A DNA stretch of 64,000 bases from Lachnospiraceae bacterium (GCA_017449075.1 JAFSKG010000024.1:1-64000); one strand, 5' to 3'; shown: positions 32,979-42,073, counted from the first letter of the stretch. Translations and numbers: made by a program. Notes: a model not told the origin generated them from the letters alone.

Positions 32979-35075
32979 TTAAGGAACTTCTTTATATACT
33001 ACTGAAGCTAAACCTTGAGTGTATGGACCATAATCATCTCCACTACCAAATAAACTCTTAGCACTATAGTTTAATCCCAATGATCCAGCATCAAGTCTTG
33101 CTGACTCAGGAGGTAATCCATATGTCCATACTTTTTCACCATCTTTTTTATATGCCCAACATGGATTGTTGCTTGAAGGAACTGGATTTCCATCCTCATC
33201 TACAAGATTGGCAGGTGTCTTTGTATAGTACTTGCCCTGGTATGGATAATAACCTAAGAAGTGACCCATAGGTCCTACATATATGTAACTTCCATTCTTA
33301 TCTTTAAACACCTTGTTGTATGCTGTAATTGGGCTACCTTTAGAATTGACAACATAGAATATAAAATAATCTCCCAACTCAGATGTAGGTATTTCCTTAT
33401 TCTTATAATTAAGTACCTTCTCACTTGAAGTCCATGATTCTTTCTTAGCACGAACTCTAACTATACCATAGTCATTATCATCTGGATCTGGTCTTAGTAC
33501 TACACCATTTTGGATATATGTATTACTTCTCTCAACTACTACAGACATATCCCCAAGAGAACTCTCTCCTGCCTTGCAGTATCCACCAACACCATTTTGT
33601 ATAAAGAATATATCCGCATCTTTCAACTCTATCTTAACTTGTTTATTTTGCTTAACCTGCGATCCTTCTTTGCTTTCTCCGTCATACTCTCCCATAAAGA
33701 ACATCCACTGTTCACCATCAGTTACTCTCAAGATTCCCTTATCTTTATCAAGTAAATCAGAAGAATCTACAGTGTTATCATCTACATATGGATCTGCATT
33801 TCCACCATACTCAAGTGGATCATACACTATATTAGCTCTAGTCAAATAATCAGTACTATATGCTTTTACAAATGCACCGTTTTTAACTTTTACAAATGCA
33901 TCTGATTGCATAACACCATCATCATCAAATGCATATATATATTCTCCAATTTTCCTTATTGTCTTCTTAAATATACTACCATTCTTACCTGCATAGAACC
34001 AGCAGTCATCATCATCTTTATGTTTCTTTTTATTAACTTCAAGAACTAAATCATCACCTGCTGCAGCAAAACTACCAGGTACTGCTTTGAACCAACCTTT
34101 TTGGAGATAGCCATCCATTTCATCACTGAAATACTTAGAATTAGAATTAGTAGCTCTACCAGGCTCGCTCATATACCAACTGTTCTTTCTAACTCCATTG
34201 ACGTCAAACATATATCTTTGCCCATCGATAATTCTACTTACACATCTTCCCTGTTCAGCATAACTTGCCTTAGCAGCAACTTTTCTACATGTTTTTTCAT
34301 CAAAGTATAAAACTATTTCTTCATTTTCATCATACTCATCGCCTCTGACTGTGCCTTCATAGAAATTCCATCCAGTAGCTGCTGCACCATTTTCCTCTGG
34401 GTCAAAGTAATAAATACAATCAGCATATGCAGCGTCAAGTGAAGGATCCATGATTACACCATTCTGGTCGCAGTAGCCTTCTAGTTTTTCTCCTTCACTA
34501 TTAAAACCAAACTTTTGTCCGTCTATTGTCTTAACAACTAATCCTGTACCACCATCTGGTGCTCTATATGCTCTTCCTGTTGGTCCAAAATAATAATCTG
34601 TATAAACAAATGCATTATCTGATTCATCAAACTCTTCTTGTGAATACCAACGATTTTTAAACATTGCTCCATTTACATCAAAGTAATATAACTCACCATT
34701 GAAATTGACCATTTGCTCTTTAACCATCTTGCCATCATCACCGAAGTAAAATCTATCTCCCTCTATTGTATACATATAGTTTGTTGCCATAACACCAGTA
34801 TCTACATAGAAGTAGAAATCTGTTCCATCATAAAATAGCCCTCTACCTACTGTGTTGAGATCAACATCTCCAGTAAGACTTCCAGGAGCAATCTTTCTAT
34901 CATCCTTATAAACATAATACTCCACAACTTCAGGTCCTGTTGCAGCACCTTCTTCAGTCTCACCAGGAAGCGGACCAGTGTGGAAATCCGTTGTAGGATC
35001 GGCAAAACTTATAGAAATCATACTTATAAGCATTGCAAATATTGTCAAAATGGCAACACTTTTCTTTAAATTCAT
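32979..35075 (-). CDS. Large exported protein with cell-wall-binding repeats
   Basis: 698 residues with a Sec signal peptide (VAILTIFAMLISMISISFA, cleavage before DPT). The rest holds many degenerate choline-binding-like repeats: RFYFGDDGKMV, LYYFDVNGAMFKNRWY, RYMFDVNGVRKNSWY, YIYAFDDDGVM. They are separated by acidic, Asp/Glu-rich spacers, and no enzymatic domain is visible. Such repeats bind wall teichoic acid or polysaccharide in other Gram-positives. A 17-bp-spaced promoter and GAGGT support the start. A structural or adhesive surface protein is the best guess. Confidence 0.82.
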   Translation of the reverse strand: MNLKKSVAILTIFAMLISMISISFADPTTDFHTGPLPGETEEGAATGPEVVEYYVYKDDRKIAPGSLTGDVDLNTVGRGLFYDGTDFYFYVDTGVMATNYMYTIEGDRFYFGDDGKMVKEQMVNFNGELYYFDVNGAMFKNRWYSQEEFDESDNAFVYTDYYFGPTGRAYRAPDGGTGLVVKTIDGQKFGFNSEGEKLEGYCDQNGVIMDPSLDAAYADCIYYFDPEENGAAATGWNFYEGTVRGDEYDENEEIVLYFDEKTCRKVAAKASYAEQGRCVSRIIDGQRYMFDVNGVRKNSWYMSEPGRATNSNSKYFSDEMDGYLQKGWFKAVPGSFAAAGDDLVLEVNKKKHKDDDDCWFYAGKNGSIFKKTIRKIGEYIYAFDDDGVMQSDAFVKVKNGAFVKAYSTDYLTRANIVYDPLEYGGNADPYVDDNTVDSSDLLDKDKGILRVTDGEQWMFFMGEYDGESKEGSQVKQNKQVKIELKDADIFFIQNGVGGYCKAGESSLGDMSVVVERSNTYIQNGVVLRPDPDDNDYGIVRVRAKKESWTSSEKVLNYKNKEIPTSELGDYFIFYVVNSKGSPITAYNKVFKDKNGSYIYVGPMGHFLGYYPYQGKYYTKTPANLVDEDGNPVPSSNNPCWAYKKDGEKVWTYGLPPESARLDAGSLGLNYSAKSLFGSGDDYGPYTQGLASVVYKEVP

Positions 35076-35126
35076 ATAATTTACCTCATAATAAATAAAG
35101 AATATACCTTATGGCATACATAGTAT

Positions 35127-35155
35127 ATTATATAATATGTACAAGATTATTTCAA
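35127..35155 (-). promoter_or_regulatory. Promoter of the wall-binding protein gene
   Basis: TTGAAA (35150-35155), a 17-bp spacer and TATAAT (35127-35132) on the minus strand, giving a leader of about 45 bases with GAGGT near the ATG. Confidence 0.75.
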
Positions 35156-35193
35156 CTATTTTTTAAGGCTAAAATGTTGAAAAATATGTGAAT

Positions 35194-36897
35194 TTACCTA
35201 TATTCTACGACATTTATATCAACTGACTTTTGTCCTCTAAATTCGTTGATTTTTGGCTTATAAACTATATCAATTATAGGCTTTTCATCTATCCTATCTT
35301 TTAGCACATCTGATTCAGTAAATGCCACAGCCGTTGTTTCCTTGCCATCTTTAGACAGAGAGAGCTTTACTACATTTTTATTAACCCCATATACATTCTT
35401 TATACAACACTTCACACCTTTAGTTGCAAATAGTGGAGTTTGAAAACTCTGTCCATAGGGTTCAAGCCTAGACAATTCATTCATTAAATTTAAATCAAAA
35501 CTATAAAATGGAAACTCAGCATCAATATGAACCTTAACTATAAAATCCTCATCTAAAAGTTTACATTCAGAATTAAGCAAAGTTCTCAATATACTTATAT
35601 CATCTTTTGCCATAGAAAAACCTGCAGCTAATTTATGTCCTCCAAACTTAGAAAACATTTCCCTATGGACGCTCAATGCTTCAAATATGTCATATGCCTC
35701 AATTGATCTACAACTTGCTTTGGCTTCGTTATTCTCCATAGTATTAGTTAATACTATAGTAGGCTTATTATATTTCTCTTTTATTCTTCCAGCTACTATT
35801 CCGGCAACTTGCTCTTTGAGTTCTTCAACGAATATAACTAAAACTTTATCATTTTTATAATTGGACTCTATCATATCAATTGCAAGTTTAGTTCCATTCT
35901 CTGTCATTGCTTTTCTTTCATCATTCAATTCTTTCAATGACTCTGCAATCTCATCAATTTCCTTAGAATTCTCTGATAAAAAAAGTCTAAGTGCCAAGGT
36001 TGCTTTGTCCATTCTTCCAGCAGCATTGATAAGCGGTCCGATTATAAAACCTACATGATAAGTTGTAATATCTTTATTATTAAAATCTATACCGGTAACT
36101 TCCAATAACTTTTTTAACCCATGATTTTTTGTGCTGAGTATTCTTTTCAACCCCAACTTTGCTATAATATGATTTTCATTTACAAGCGGCATTATATCAC
36201 CAATAGTTGCAAGCATTGCAAATTCAATATAGTTATCTATTATGAATGCATTATCATTTTCGTATAGTTCATAATATCTCGTCATAAATTTCCATGCTAC
36301 AACTCCACCGCAGATGCTTTCAAATGGATATGGTTTTTCTACATCTTTTCTCTTTGGGTCAATAACCGCTACCGCATCTCTTGGTAACTCCGATATATCA
36401 TGATGATCAGTTACTATAACTTCTATATTATTTTTCTTTGCATAAGTTATTTGCTCAGCTGCTGCAATACCATTGTCGCAGGTAATTATAAGATCAATTT
36501 TATCACTTATCGCTTTATCAATTATTCCAATATTGATACCATAGCCATCAGAGATTCTATCTGGTATTGCATATGAGACTTTTGCACCAAGTCTTTTTAT
36601 AGCATCATATAATATATATGTAGCACAAACTCCATCTATATCATAATCACCCACTATTCTTATGTTCTTTCTAGCTAGTATGTATTCATGCAAAATATCC
36701 GCTGCCTTATCTACATCCGGAATTAAACTTGCATCATTTAAGTCACTAATATCCTCTGAAAGTATCTTTTTCACTTCTTCATCGTCATATATTTCTCTAT
36801 TACATAAAATCACAGAAGTAAGGGGTGTAATCCCAAACTTCTGTGATATCTCTTTAAAATTCTTTCTTTTATTATATAAAAACCAGTCTGTCTTCAT
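35194..36897 (-). CDS. recJ: Single-stranded-DNA exonuclease RecJ
   Basis: DHH-DHHA1 nuclease, 567 residues. Motif I GDYDIDGVCATYIL, VTDHHDIS, INAAGRMD and GGHKLAAGFS are all present, followed by a C-terminal OB-like domain. It resects DNA 5'-3' in repair and recombination. The ATG directly follows the stop of the binding-protein gene (TAG then ATG), so translation is coupled. DHH proteins GdpP and NrnA also occur in this window, but length and motifs separate the three. Confidence 0.94.
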   Translation of the reverse strand: MKTDWFLYNKRKNFKEISQKFGITPLTSVILCNREIYDDEEVKKILSEDISDLNDASLIPDVDKAADILHEYILARKNIRIVGDYDIDGVCATYILYDAIKRLGAKVSYAIPDRISDGYGINIGIIDKAISDKIDLIITCDNGIAAAEQITYAKKNNIEVIVTDHHDISELPRDAVAVIDPKRKDVEKPYPFESICGGVVAWKFMTRYYELYENDNAFIIDNYIEFAMLATIGDIMPLVNENHIIAKLGLKRILSTKNHGLKKLLEVTGIDFNNKDITTYHVGFIIGPLINAAGRMDKATLALRLFLSENSKEIDEIAESLKELNDERKAMTENGTKLAIDMIESNYKNDKVLVIFVEELKEQVAGIVAGRIKEKYNKPTIVLTNTMENNEAKASCRSIEAYDIFEALSVHREMFSKFGGHKLAAGFSMAKDDISILRTLLNSECKLLDEDFIVKVHIDAEFPFYSFDLNLMNELSRLEPYGQSFQTPLFATKGVKCCIKNVYGVNKNVVKLSLSKDGKETTAVAFTESDVLKDRIDEKPIIDIVYKPKINEFRGQKSVDINVVEYR

Positions 36898-37983
36898 CTA
36901 CGAAGCCTTTATTCTATTATAGCCATCTGTATAATATCTTATAGCATCTGCAACATCTCTTTCAAGTTCATAATTTCCATTGCTATAGTCTACAAAAGCT
37001 CCTTCTTTTTGTTTCATAAATAAGAATTCTTCATCTGGAGTTTTGTCATTTACAGTCTCATAGCCTACATATTCTGCATTTAATTTAGCCACATCTTCTC
37101 TACACATATAATCGATAAACTTATGTGCACTATCTACATGTTCAGCATTTTTTGGTATACACCAAGCGTCTATAAACATCTGTGTACCTTCCTTAGGAAC
37201 TACAAAGCAGTATTCATCACTTCCTCCTTCAAGATACACATACTGTACATCTCCACTCGTAATTGGTGCAATTGCTGCTTCACCAGACAACATTTTCTCC
37301 TTAATTTGATCTGTCATATAGCCTTGAACATATGGTTTTTGCTTTATAAAGTCCTCAGTGCATATATCTAACTCTTCCTTATTAGTTGAGTTAACTGAGA
37401 AACCATGCATCTTAAGTGCTACAGTATATAAGTCTCTAACTGAACTTTGCATAAGCAATTCGCCCTTAAGTTCTGGATTAAACAAATCAGCCCAACTAGT
37501 TGGATACTCAACCTTCATCTGATTAAGTTTCGTTTTATTGAAGAATATTCCCATGGACCCACAAAAATATGGAACCGCATACTTATTGCCTGGATCACAT
37601 ACTGAAAGTAATTCTAGCTTTCCTTTATTTATATTAGATAAATTAGGAATCTTACTTGTATCAATTGGCTGCAATAAATCTCTCGCGAGCATCCTCTCTA
37701 TACAATAATCAGAGATACATATAACATCATACTTTGCGCCACTCTCTATAACTGGTATAACTTCCTCATTTGCTTCAAATAAATCTTGATGAACGATAAT
37801 ACCTGTCTCTTTCTCAAAGACCTGTATAGCTTCTTCAGCCATATAATCACCAAAATTCAAAATATAAATTTCACTCTTTTTACCTGATGATGAAGCAGTA
37901 TTACTGCCACCACATGAAACTAAACTCATAGCGATTAATATGGATGAAACTATAACCGCCAAAACTTTAGACATTCTTTTCAA
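36898..37983 (-). CDS. Extracellular solute-binding lipoprotein, PotD-like
   Basis: A 361-residue periplasmic-binding-fold lipoprotein. The signal peptide ends LVSCGGS. IYILNFGDYM, FEKETGIIVHQDLFEANEE, VPYFCGSMGIFFNKTKL and QMFIDAWCIPKNAEH match the spermidine/putrescine-binding family. The start is most likely the TTG at 37983, eight bases after GGAGG; an ATG at 37974 is too far and the longer frame at 38007 lies before the ribosome binding site. No PotA, PotB or PotC genes are adjacent. Coupled to recJ downstream. A polyamine ligand is an inference. Confidence 0.85.
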   Translation of the reverse strand: MKRMSKVLAVIVSSILIAMSLVSCGGSNTASSSGKKSEIYILNFGDYMAEEAIQVFEKETGIIVHQDLFEANEEVIPVIESGAKYDVICISDYCIERMLARDLLQPIDTSKIPNLSNINKGKLELLSVCDPGNKYAVPYFCGSMGIFFNKTKLNQMKVEYPTSWADLFNPELKGELLMQSSVRDLYTVALKMHGFSVNSTNKEELDICTEDFIKQKPYVQGYMTDQIKEKMLSGEAAIAPITSGDVQYVYLEGGSDEYCFVVPKEGTQMFIDAWCIPKNAEHVDSAHKFIDYMCREDVAKLNAEYVGYETVNDKTPDEEFLFMKQKEGAFVDYSNGNYELERDVADAIRYYTDGYNRIKAS

Positions 37984-38071
37984 TTCTTTGCCCTCCTTGA
38001 TACACATTATACCATGTATAATTATAATATAAATAAACCAAAAATCAATACATTTTTTCTAGAATTTATAG

Positions 38072-38077
38072 TATAAT
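38072..38077 (+). promoter_or_regulatory. Likely -10 element of the CofE-like gene
   Basis: TATAAT with no convincing -35 at 17 bp. It gives a leader of about 22 bases that holds GCGGAGGG before the ATG at 38107. Confidence 0.5.
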
Positions 38078-38106
38078 ATCCGTGATATTAATATAGCGGA
38101 GGGCTT

Positions 38107-39303
38107 ATGGAAAGAAAAACAGGTGTAAAATCTATCGGTGTCAGAGGACCTATCATTCGTGAAGGAGACGACCTTAAAAAGATTGTTGTTGATGCTGTCA
38201 TAGAGGCAGCAAATTCAGAGGGATTTAAGTTAAATGATAAAGATGTAATAGGTATCACAGAATCAGTTGTAGCAAGAGCTCAAGGCAATTATGCCACAGT
38301 AGATCAGATAGCAAAAGATATAAAGAATAAATTTGGCGATGATCCTATCGGGGTTATCTTTCCTATCACTTCAAGAAATCGTTTTGCAATACTACTAAAA
38401 GGAGTAGCTAGAGGTGCTAAAAAAATCGTTCTTATGTTCTCTTATCCATCTGACGAAGTAGGAAACGCTTTCTTAACTTACGATGAACTTGACAATAAAA
38501 ATATCAATCCATATTCTGATGTTTTAGATTTAAAAAAATATAGAGAAATATTTGGCTATAAAAAGCACGAGTTTACTGGAGTAGATTATATTGAATATTT
38601 CGAGAAACTCGTCACTGATGAAGGATGCGAGTGCGAGATAATCTTTGCCAATCAAGCTAAGACCATACTATCGTACACTAAAAATGTCTTAACCTGTGAT
38701 ATTCATACAAGAGTAAGAACTAAGAGAATATTAAAAGAGCATGGTGCAAATATCGTGTTCGGACTTGACGAGATACTCACAACTTCAGTAGATGGTTCTG
38801 GCTACAATGAGAGATATGGTCTCCTCGGTTCAAACAAAGCAACAGAAGATAAAGTAAAACTATTTCCAAAAGATGAATGTAAAAAACTCGTTTTTGACAT
38901 CCAGAAGGAAATTAAAGATAAAACAGGAAAAAATGTCGAAGTTATGGTTTACGGCGACGGAGCATTTAAAGATCCTCAAGGTAAGATATGGGAATTAGCA
39001 GACCCCGTTGTCTCTCCTGCATTTACTGATGGTTTAAAGGGTACACCAAATGAACTTAAACTTAAATATTTAGCCGACAATGATTACAAACATTTGTCAG
39101 GTGATGAATTAAAAAATGCTATTAAAGATTCTATAAAAAAGAAAGATAGCGACCTAAAAGGCAAAATGGTTTCAGAAGGTACTACTCCAAGGCAACTAAC
39201 AGATTTACTTGGTAGTCTTTGTGATTTAACTTCTGGTTCTGGTGACAAAGGAACACCAATAATTCTCATACAAGGTTATTTTGATAACTACACAAACGAT
39301 TAA
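38107..39303 (+). CDS. CofE-like (F420-0:gamma-glutamyl ligase family) protein
   Basis: 398 residues. The N-terminal part (SIGVRGPIIREGDDL, DVIGITESVVARAQG, FPITSRNRFAILLKG) and the signature GDGAFKDPQGKIWELADPVVSPAF belong to the CofE ligase family, which adds glutamate to coenzyme F420-0 in archaea and actinobacteria. Firmicutes of this type are not known to make F420, so the substrate is probably different. A C-terminal extension with two helices follows. GGAGG lies six bases before the ATG. It stands alone and is divergent from the binding-protein gene. Confidence 0.82.
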   Translation: MERKTGVKSIGVRGPIIREGDDLKKIVVDAVIEAANSEGFKLNDKDVIGITESVVARAQGNYATVDQIAKDIKNKFGDDPIGVIFPITSRNRFAILLKGVARGAKKIVLMFSYPSDEVGNAFLTYDELDNKNINPYSDVLDLKKYREIFGYKKHEFTGVDYIEYFEKLVTDEGCECEIIFANQAKTILSYTKNVLTCDIHTRVRTKRILKEHGANIVFGLDEILTTSVDGSGYNERYGLLGSNKATEDKVKLFPKDECKKLVFDIQKEIKDKTGKNVEVMVYGDGAFKDPQGKIWELADPVVSPAFTDGLKGTPNELKLKYLADNDYKHLSGDELKNAIKDSIKKKDSDLKGKMVSEGTTPRQLTDLLGSLCDLTSGSGDKGTPIILIQGYFDNYTND

Positions 39304-39323
39304 ATTGATTTATAATGCATAAT

Positions 39324-39353
39324 AAAAAAGAACAGGTTACCCTGTTCTTTTTT
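39324..39353. terminator. Bidirectional terminator between the CofE-like and wall-binding genes
   Basis: A 13-bp stem (39324-39336 with 39341-39353) with a TTAC loop and A/T flanks ends both converging units, including the long holA-to-wall-protein unit. Confidence 0.9.
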
Positions 39354-39364
39354 ATTAAAATCAA

Positions 39365-39904
39365 TTATTGCCATTTCCCTTCGCCATCTACATAAAACCC
39401 ATCTTCTGTAATCATGTTCTTTTGCATTCTACCTTCTTGGTCAAAGAAATAATAATTCTCTCCTATTTTATTCCATCCTCTAGCCATTCTTCCCAACTCT
39501 TTTTCATCAGTGTTTAAGAAAAATGTATTTCCATCCTTATCAACCAACCATCCAGTTACCATTCTTTGATAATAATCAAAATAATAGTAGTCAACTATTA
39601 CCTTATCATTTCCATCTTCATCGATAACCATCCTTGTTTGGTTCACCCACAAATTTGATAGCTCTATCAGCTTTCCATTTAATCTTCTTATATAAAGTCT
39701 CCATTCACCTTTTTTATCAAGTGTCCATTTATAATCATAATGCTTATTTATTGTATCCAAAACAACTCTTGGCTTATCAGCATACGTTGTCTTTACGCCA
39801 TTCTTAATTTCTACCAAATCTGCAAAAACACTAGAAACAAGTGTGCATACTAATAATATGCACACAATAAACACTTTTGAAATTGTTTTCAAAACTTTTT
39901 TCAA
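39365..39904 (-). CDS. Small exported protein with cell-wall-binding repeats
   Basis: 179 residues with a Sec signal peptide (VFIVCILLVCTLVSSVFA, cleavage before DLV). The C-terminal half has wall-binding repeats: YYYFDYYQRMVTGWLVDKDG and NYYFFDQEGRMQKN. The N-terminal half is unassigned. The start is a TTG at 39904 with AAAGGAAG upstream; this site can pair with the 3' end of the RNase P RNA just before it. It has no promoter of its own that I can see and may be read through from rnpB. Confidence 0.78.
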   Translation of the reverse strand: MKKVLKTISKVFIVCILLVCTLVSSVFADLVEIKNGVKTTYADKPRVVLDTINKHYDYKWTLDKKGEWRLYIRRLNGKLIELSNLWVNQTRMVIDEDGNDKVIVDYYYFDYYQRMVTGWLVDKDGNTFFLNTDEKELGRMARGWNKIGENYYFFDQEGRMQKNMITEDGFYVDGEGKWQ

Positions 39905-39912
39905 AATTATTG

Positions 39913-39941
39913 ACTTCCTTTATTTTTTTTTATAAAGAAGT
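39913..39941 (-). promoter_or_regulatory. Hairpin joining the rnpB 3' end to the next gene's ribosome binding site
   Basis: On the minus strand ACTTCTTTAT (39932-39941) pairs with ATAAAGGAAGT (39913-39923) with one bulged base and an A-rich loop. The 5' arm is the last stretch of RNase P RNA helix P1, and the 3' arm contains the GGAAG ribosome binding site. No T-tract follows, so it is not a simple terminator. Confidence 0.45.
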
Positions 39942-40259
39942 ACTGGCTATAAGCCGGGTTATGTCTATGTGGTCATCTATCTAGGACTTATGTCACCACA
40001 AGCCTCAAGCGTATACCTAAGTCTAAGCGAGCAACCTAATCGACTATTTTCTACTTGCTTCGGATGGAGTTTACACTGCAGTTCACTATCACTAGGAACC
40101 CGGTGGTCTCTTACACCACCATTTCACCATTGCCATAAAGGCTGTTTATTTTCTGTTGCACTATTCAGCGGATTGCTCCGTCAAGATGTTATCTTGCATC
40201 CTGCTCTATGAAGCCCGGACTTTCCTCTTTAAATTAAAGCGACCACTCGCCAATGCTTC
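39937..40259 (-). ncRNA. rnpB: RNase P RNA, type A
   Basis: The catalytic RNA of RNase P, which trims tRNA 5' ends. On the minus strand the conserved core GAGGAAAGTCCGGGCT (CR I), a GTGCAACAGAAA segment, GTAAACTCC and the 3' ATAACCCGGCTTATAG region appear in the right order. The ends form helix P1 (GAAG and TTGGC with GCCAG and CTTC). The CATAGAGCAGG to CAGAAA section fits type A rather than the Bacillus type B. It starts two bases after the CYTH gene. Confidence 0.93.
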
Positions 40260-40260
40260 G

Positions 40261-40767
40261 CTAATATCTTAATACATTCTTAATAATTTTGCAAATACTT
40301 AATTGAGTATTTTTATACATTTCTATCCCAGTCACATCCCTGTAAAACCAACTCAAAGGCTTAAATTTTTCGGCTTTCTTGACCGAATCGAACTCAATTT
40401 CCGCATAAATTAAGCCTTTTAAGTCCCCTTTAAAGATATCTAATTCTATAATATATTGCTTATATGGTATATAATACCTCGTCTTTTTAATAATCCTTCC
40501 CTGACAAAATTTGCTCAAATAATTATAACATTTCTTGGGAATTTCTATCTCATATTCGGTTCTTGCAAGATCATTTTTTGCCTTAACTTCTTTTGGAGGT
40601 TTAGTTTTTATAGTTAAAGAATATTTGTCATCAGTTTTTCTAATTCTTATAGCAGGTTTAATGTAGATAAAGCCTTGAGAAATTTCTGAATGCTTATACT
40701 TATTAAAATCAAATGATATATCTTTTTTTCTAACTAAAAACTTTCTTTCAATTTCAACATTTTTCAT
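40261..40767 (-). CDS. CYTH-domain protein
   Basis: 168 residues forming a CYTH triphosphate-tunnel domain: VEIERKFLV at the start, AIRIRKT, YSLTIKTKP, RTEYEIEIP, YIIELDIF and IYAEIEFDS near the end. The alternating acidic and basic strands line a tunnel that binds inorganic triphosphate or similar in the family. I start at the ATG at 40767, nine bases after CGGAG; the longer frame starts before that site. It likely hydrolyses triphosphate, but adenylate cyclase and thiamine triphosphatase relatives exist. Its stop abuts rnpB. Confidence 0.85.
   Translation of the reverse strand: MKNVEIERKFLVRKKDISFDFNKYKHSEISQGFIYIKPAIRIRKTDDKYSLTIKTKPPKEVKAKNDLARTEYEIEIPKKCYNYLSKFCQGRIIKKTRYYIPYKQYIIELDIFKGDLKGLIYAEIEFDSVKKAEKFKPLSWFYRDVTGIEMYKNTQLSICKIIKNVLRY
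40266..40294 (-). promoter_or_regulatory. Possible rnpB promoter inside the CYTH gene
   Basis: TTGCAA (40289-40294), a 17-bp spacer and TAAGAT (40266-40271) on the minus strand, six bases before the rnpB 5' end. It lies in the last codons of the CYTH gene. Confidence 0.45.
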
Positions 40768-40798
40768 AATTAAATCTCCGTATCTGTTAGACAATGAC

Positions 40799-42073
40799 TT
40801 ATCTACCCAATAATTTATTCACTAAATCCAAATTCCCGTTATCAAATTCTTCTTTAACCAAAGTTGAAGAAATAAATGTATCTGTGCCATCAATTTTAAT
40901 CTTATTAATAACTTTCACATCTGAATCATACTTTTTACAAATGTCAATAAGCAACTTACTATCTCCGCTTCCTTTATAGCCAAAGTGGCAATCACTTCCA
41001 ACTATAACTTCCTTTGCTCTCAGCTGTTTGATAAGTATCTCTTCTACAAAACTATCTGGACTCATCTTCATATTTGATTCATTTAATTCAAATACAAAAA
41101 TGTTGTCTATACCCAAGTATTTTAACTTACTTATTCTTTGATCTTTGCTCAAAACTTTCGTATCATCATTATTGCCAATAATAAGCACTGTACTTTTAAT
41201 CTTTCTTTCTCTTGCATCACTAACTACTTTATTTATAATTTGCTGATGTCCTATATGCAATGTTTCATATTTGCCAAAAGTAATCACAGAATCATCTCTT
41301 TGATAATAACATGGTTTTATAAATGAAAAGTCTTTGTTCTCTGCCATTTTTTTCACATCCTCAAGTCTTATACTATCTTCGATTTTAAAATTGCCTGTAG
41401 CAATCCTACGTAGATTTCCCATGCAAGATGGTAGACCAAGTTTTTCTCCAATGTCTTTACAAAGTGTCCTTATATATGTACCCTTGCTGCAGCTAATTAA
41501 CAATTTATATTTCTTTAATTTATAATTTTCAAATTCATAATCAAATGTATCATTATTTGTTTTATCAAATTTATTATCATACTTTAATTCTATATTATTT
41601 ATCACTACCTTGCATGCGCGTCTCTCAATACTTAAACCCTTCCTGGCAAGATTTAGCAATTTCTTACCGCCAACCTTCTTTGCGCTATACATTGGTGGTA
41701 CTTGATTGTAATTACCAATAAATGATTCTATGACTGCATTCAATTCATCCATATCAATTTTGTCTCTTATTGCATTATCATAGTTTATCACCTTTCCAGT
41801 TATATCTTCAGTATCAGTGCAAATCCCAAGTATCAGTTCAGCCTCATAGACTTTATCTCCCGTCTTCATAAGATACTCTTGGCACTTAGTAGCATTTCCT
41901 AGTAAGCAAACTAAAACTCCAGTTGCATTTTCATCAAGAGTTCCAGTGTGTCCGAGTTTTCGTGGATGAAGATATTTTTTTATAATTGATAAACAATCAT
42001 TTGAAGTATGATCTTTTGGTTTATCAAGTATAATCAATCCATTTATATCATTTACTACTTTCTTTTCTTTCAA
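40799..42073 (-). CDS. truB: TruB tRNA pseudouridine-55 synthase fused to an FAD synthetase domain
   Basis: 424 residues in two parts. Residues 10-250 are TruB: GLIILDKPKDHTSND, catalytic Asp in LGHTGTLDENATG, PPMYSAKKVGG and SKGTYIRTL. Residues 257-424 are the RibF nucleotidyltransferase domain: FGKYETLHIGH (HxGH), VGSDCHFGYKGSGDS and ISSTLVKEEFDNGNLDLVNKLLGR. The protein stops at LLGR, where RibF would continue into riboflavin kinase, so that domain is missing. The start is uncertain: a TTG at 42073 has GCGGAG just before it; a TTG at 42097 extends further into nrnA. No stop or frameshift separates the halves. Confidence 0.9.
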   Translation of the reverse strand: MKEKKVVNDINGLIILDKPKDHTSNDCLSIIKKYLHPRKLGHTGTLDENATGVLVCLLGNATKCQEYLMKTGDKVYEAELILGICTDTEDITGKVINYDNAIRDKIDMDELNAVIESFIGNYNQVPPMYSAKKVGGKKLLNLARKGLSIERRACKVVINNIELKYDNKFDKTNNDTFDYEFENYKLKKYKLLISCSKGTYIRTLCKDIGEKLGLPSCMGNLRRIATGNFKIEDSIRLEDVKKMAENKDFSFIKPCYYQRDDSVITFGKYETLHIGHQQIINKVVSDARERKIKSTVLIIGNNDDTKVLSKDQRISKLKYLGIDNIFVFELNESNMKMSPDSFVEEILIKQLRAKEVIVGSDCHFGYKGSGDSKLLIDICKKYDSDVKVINKIKIDGTDTFISSTLVKEEFDNGNLDLVNKLLGR

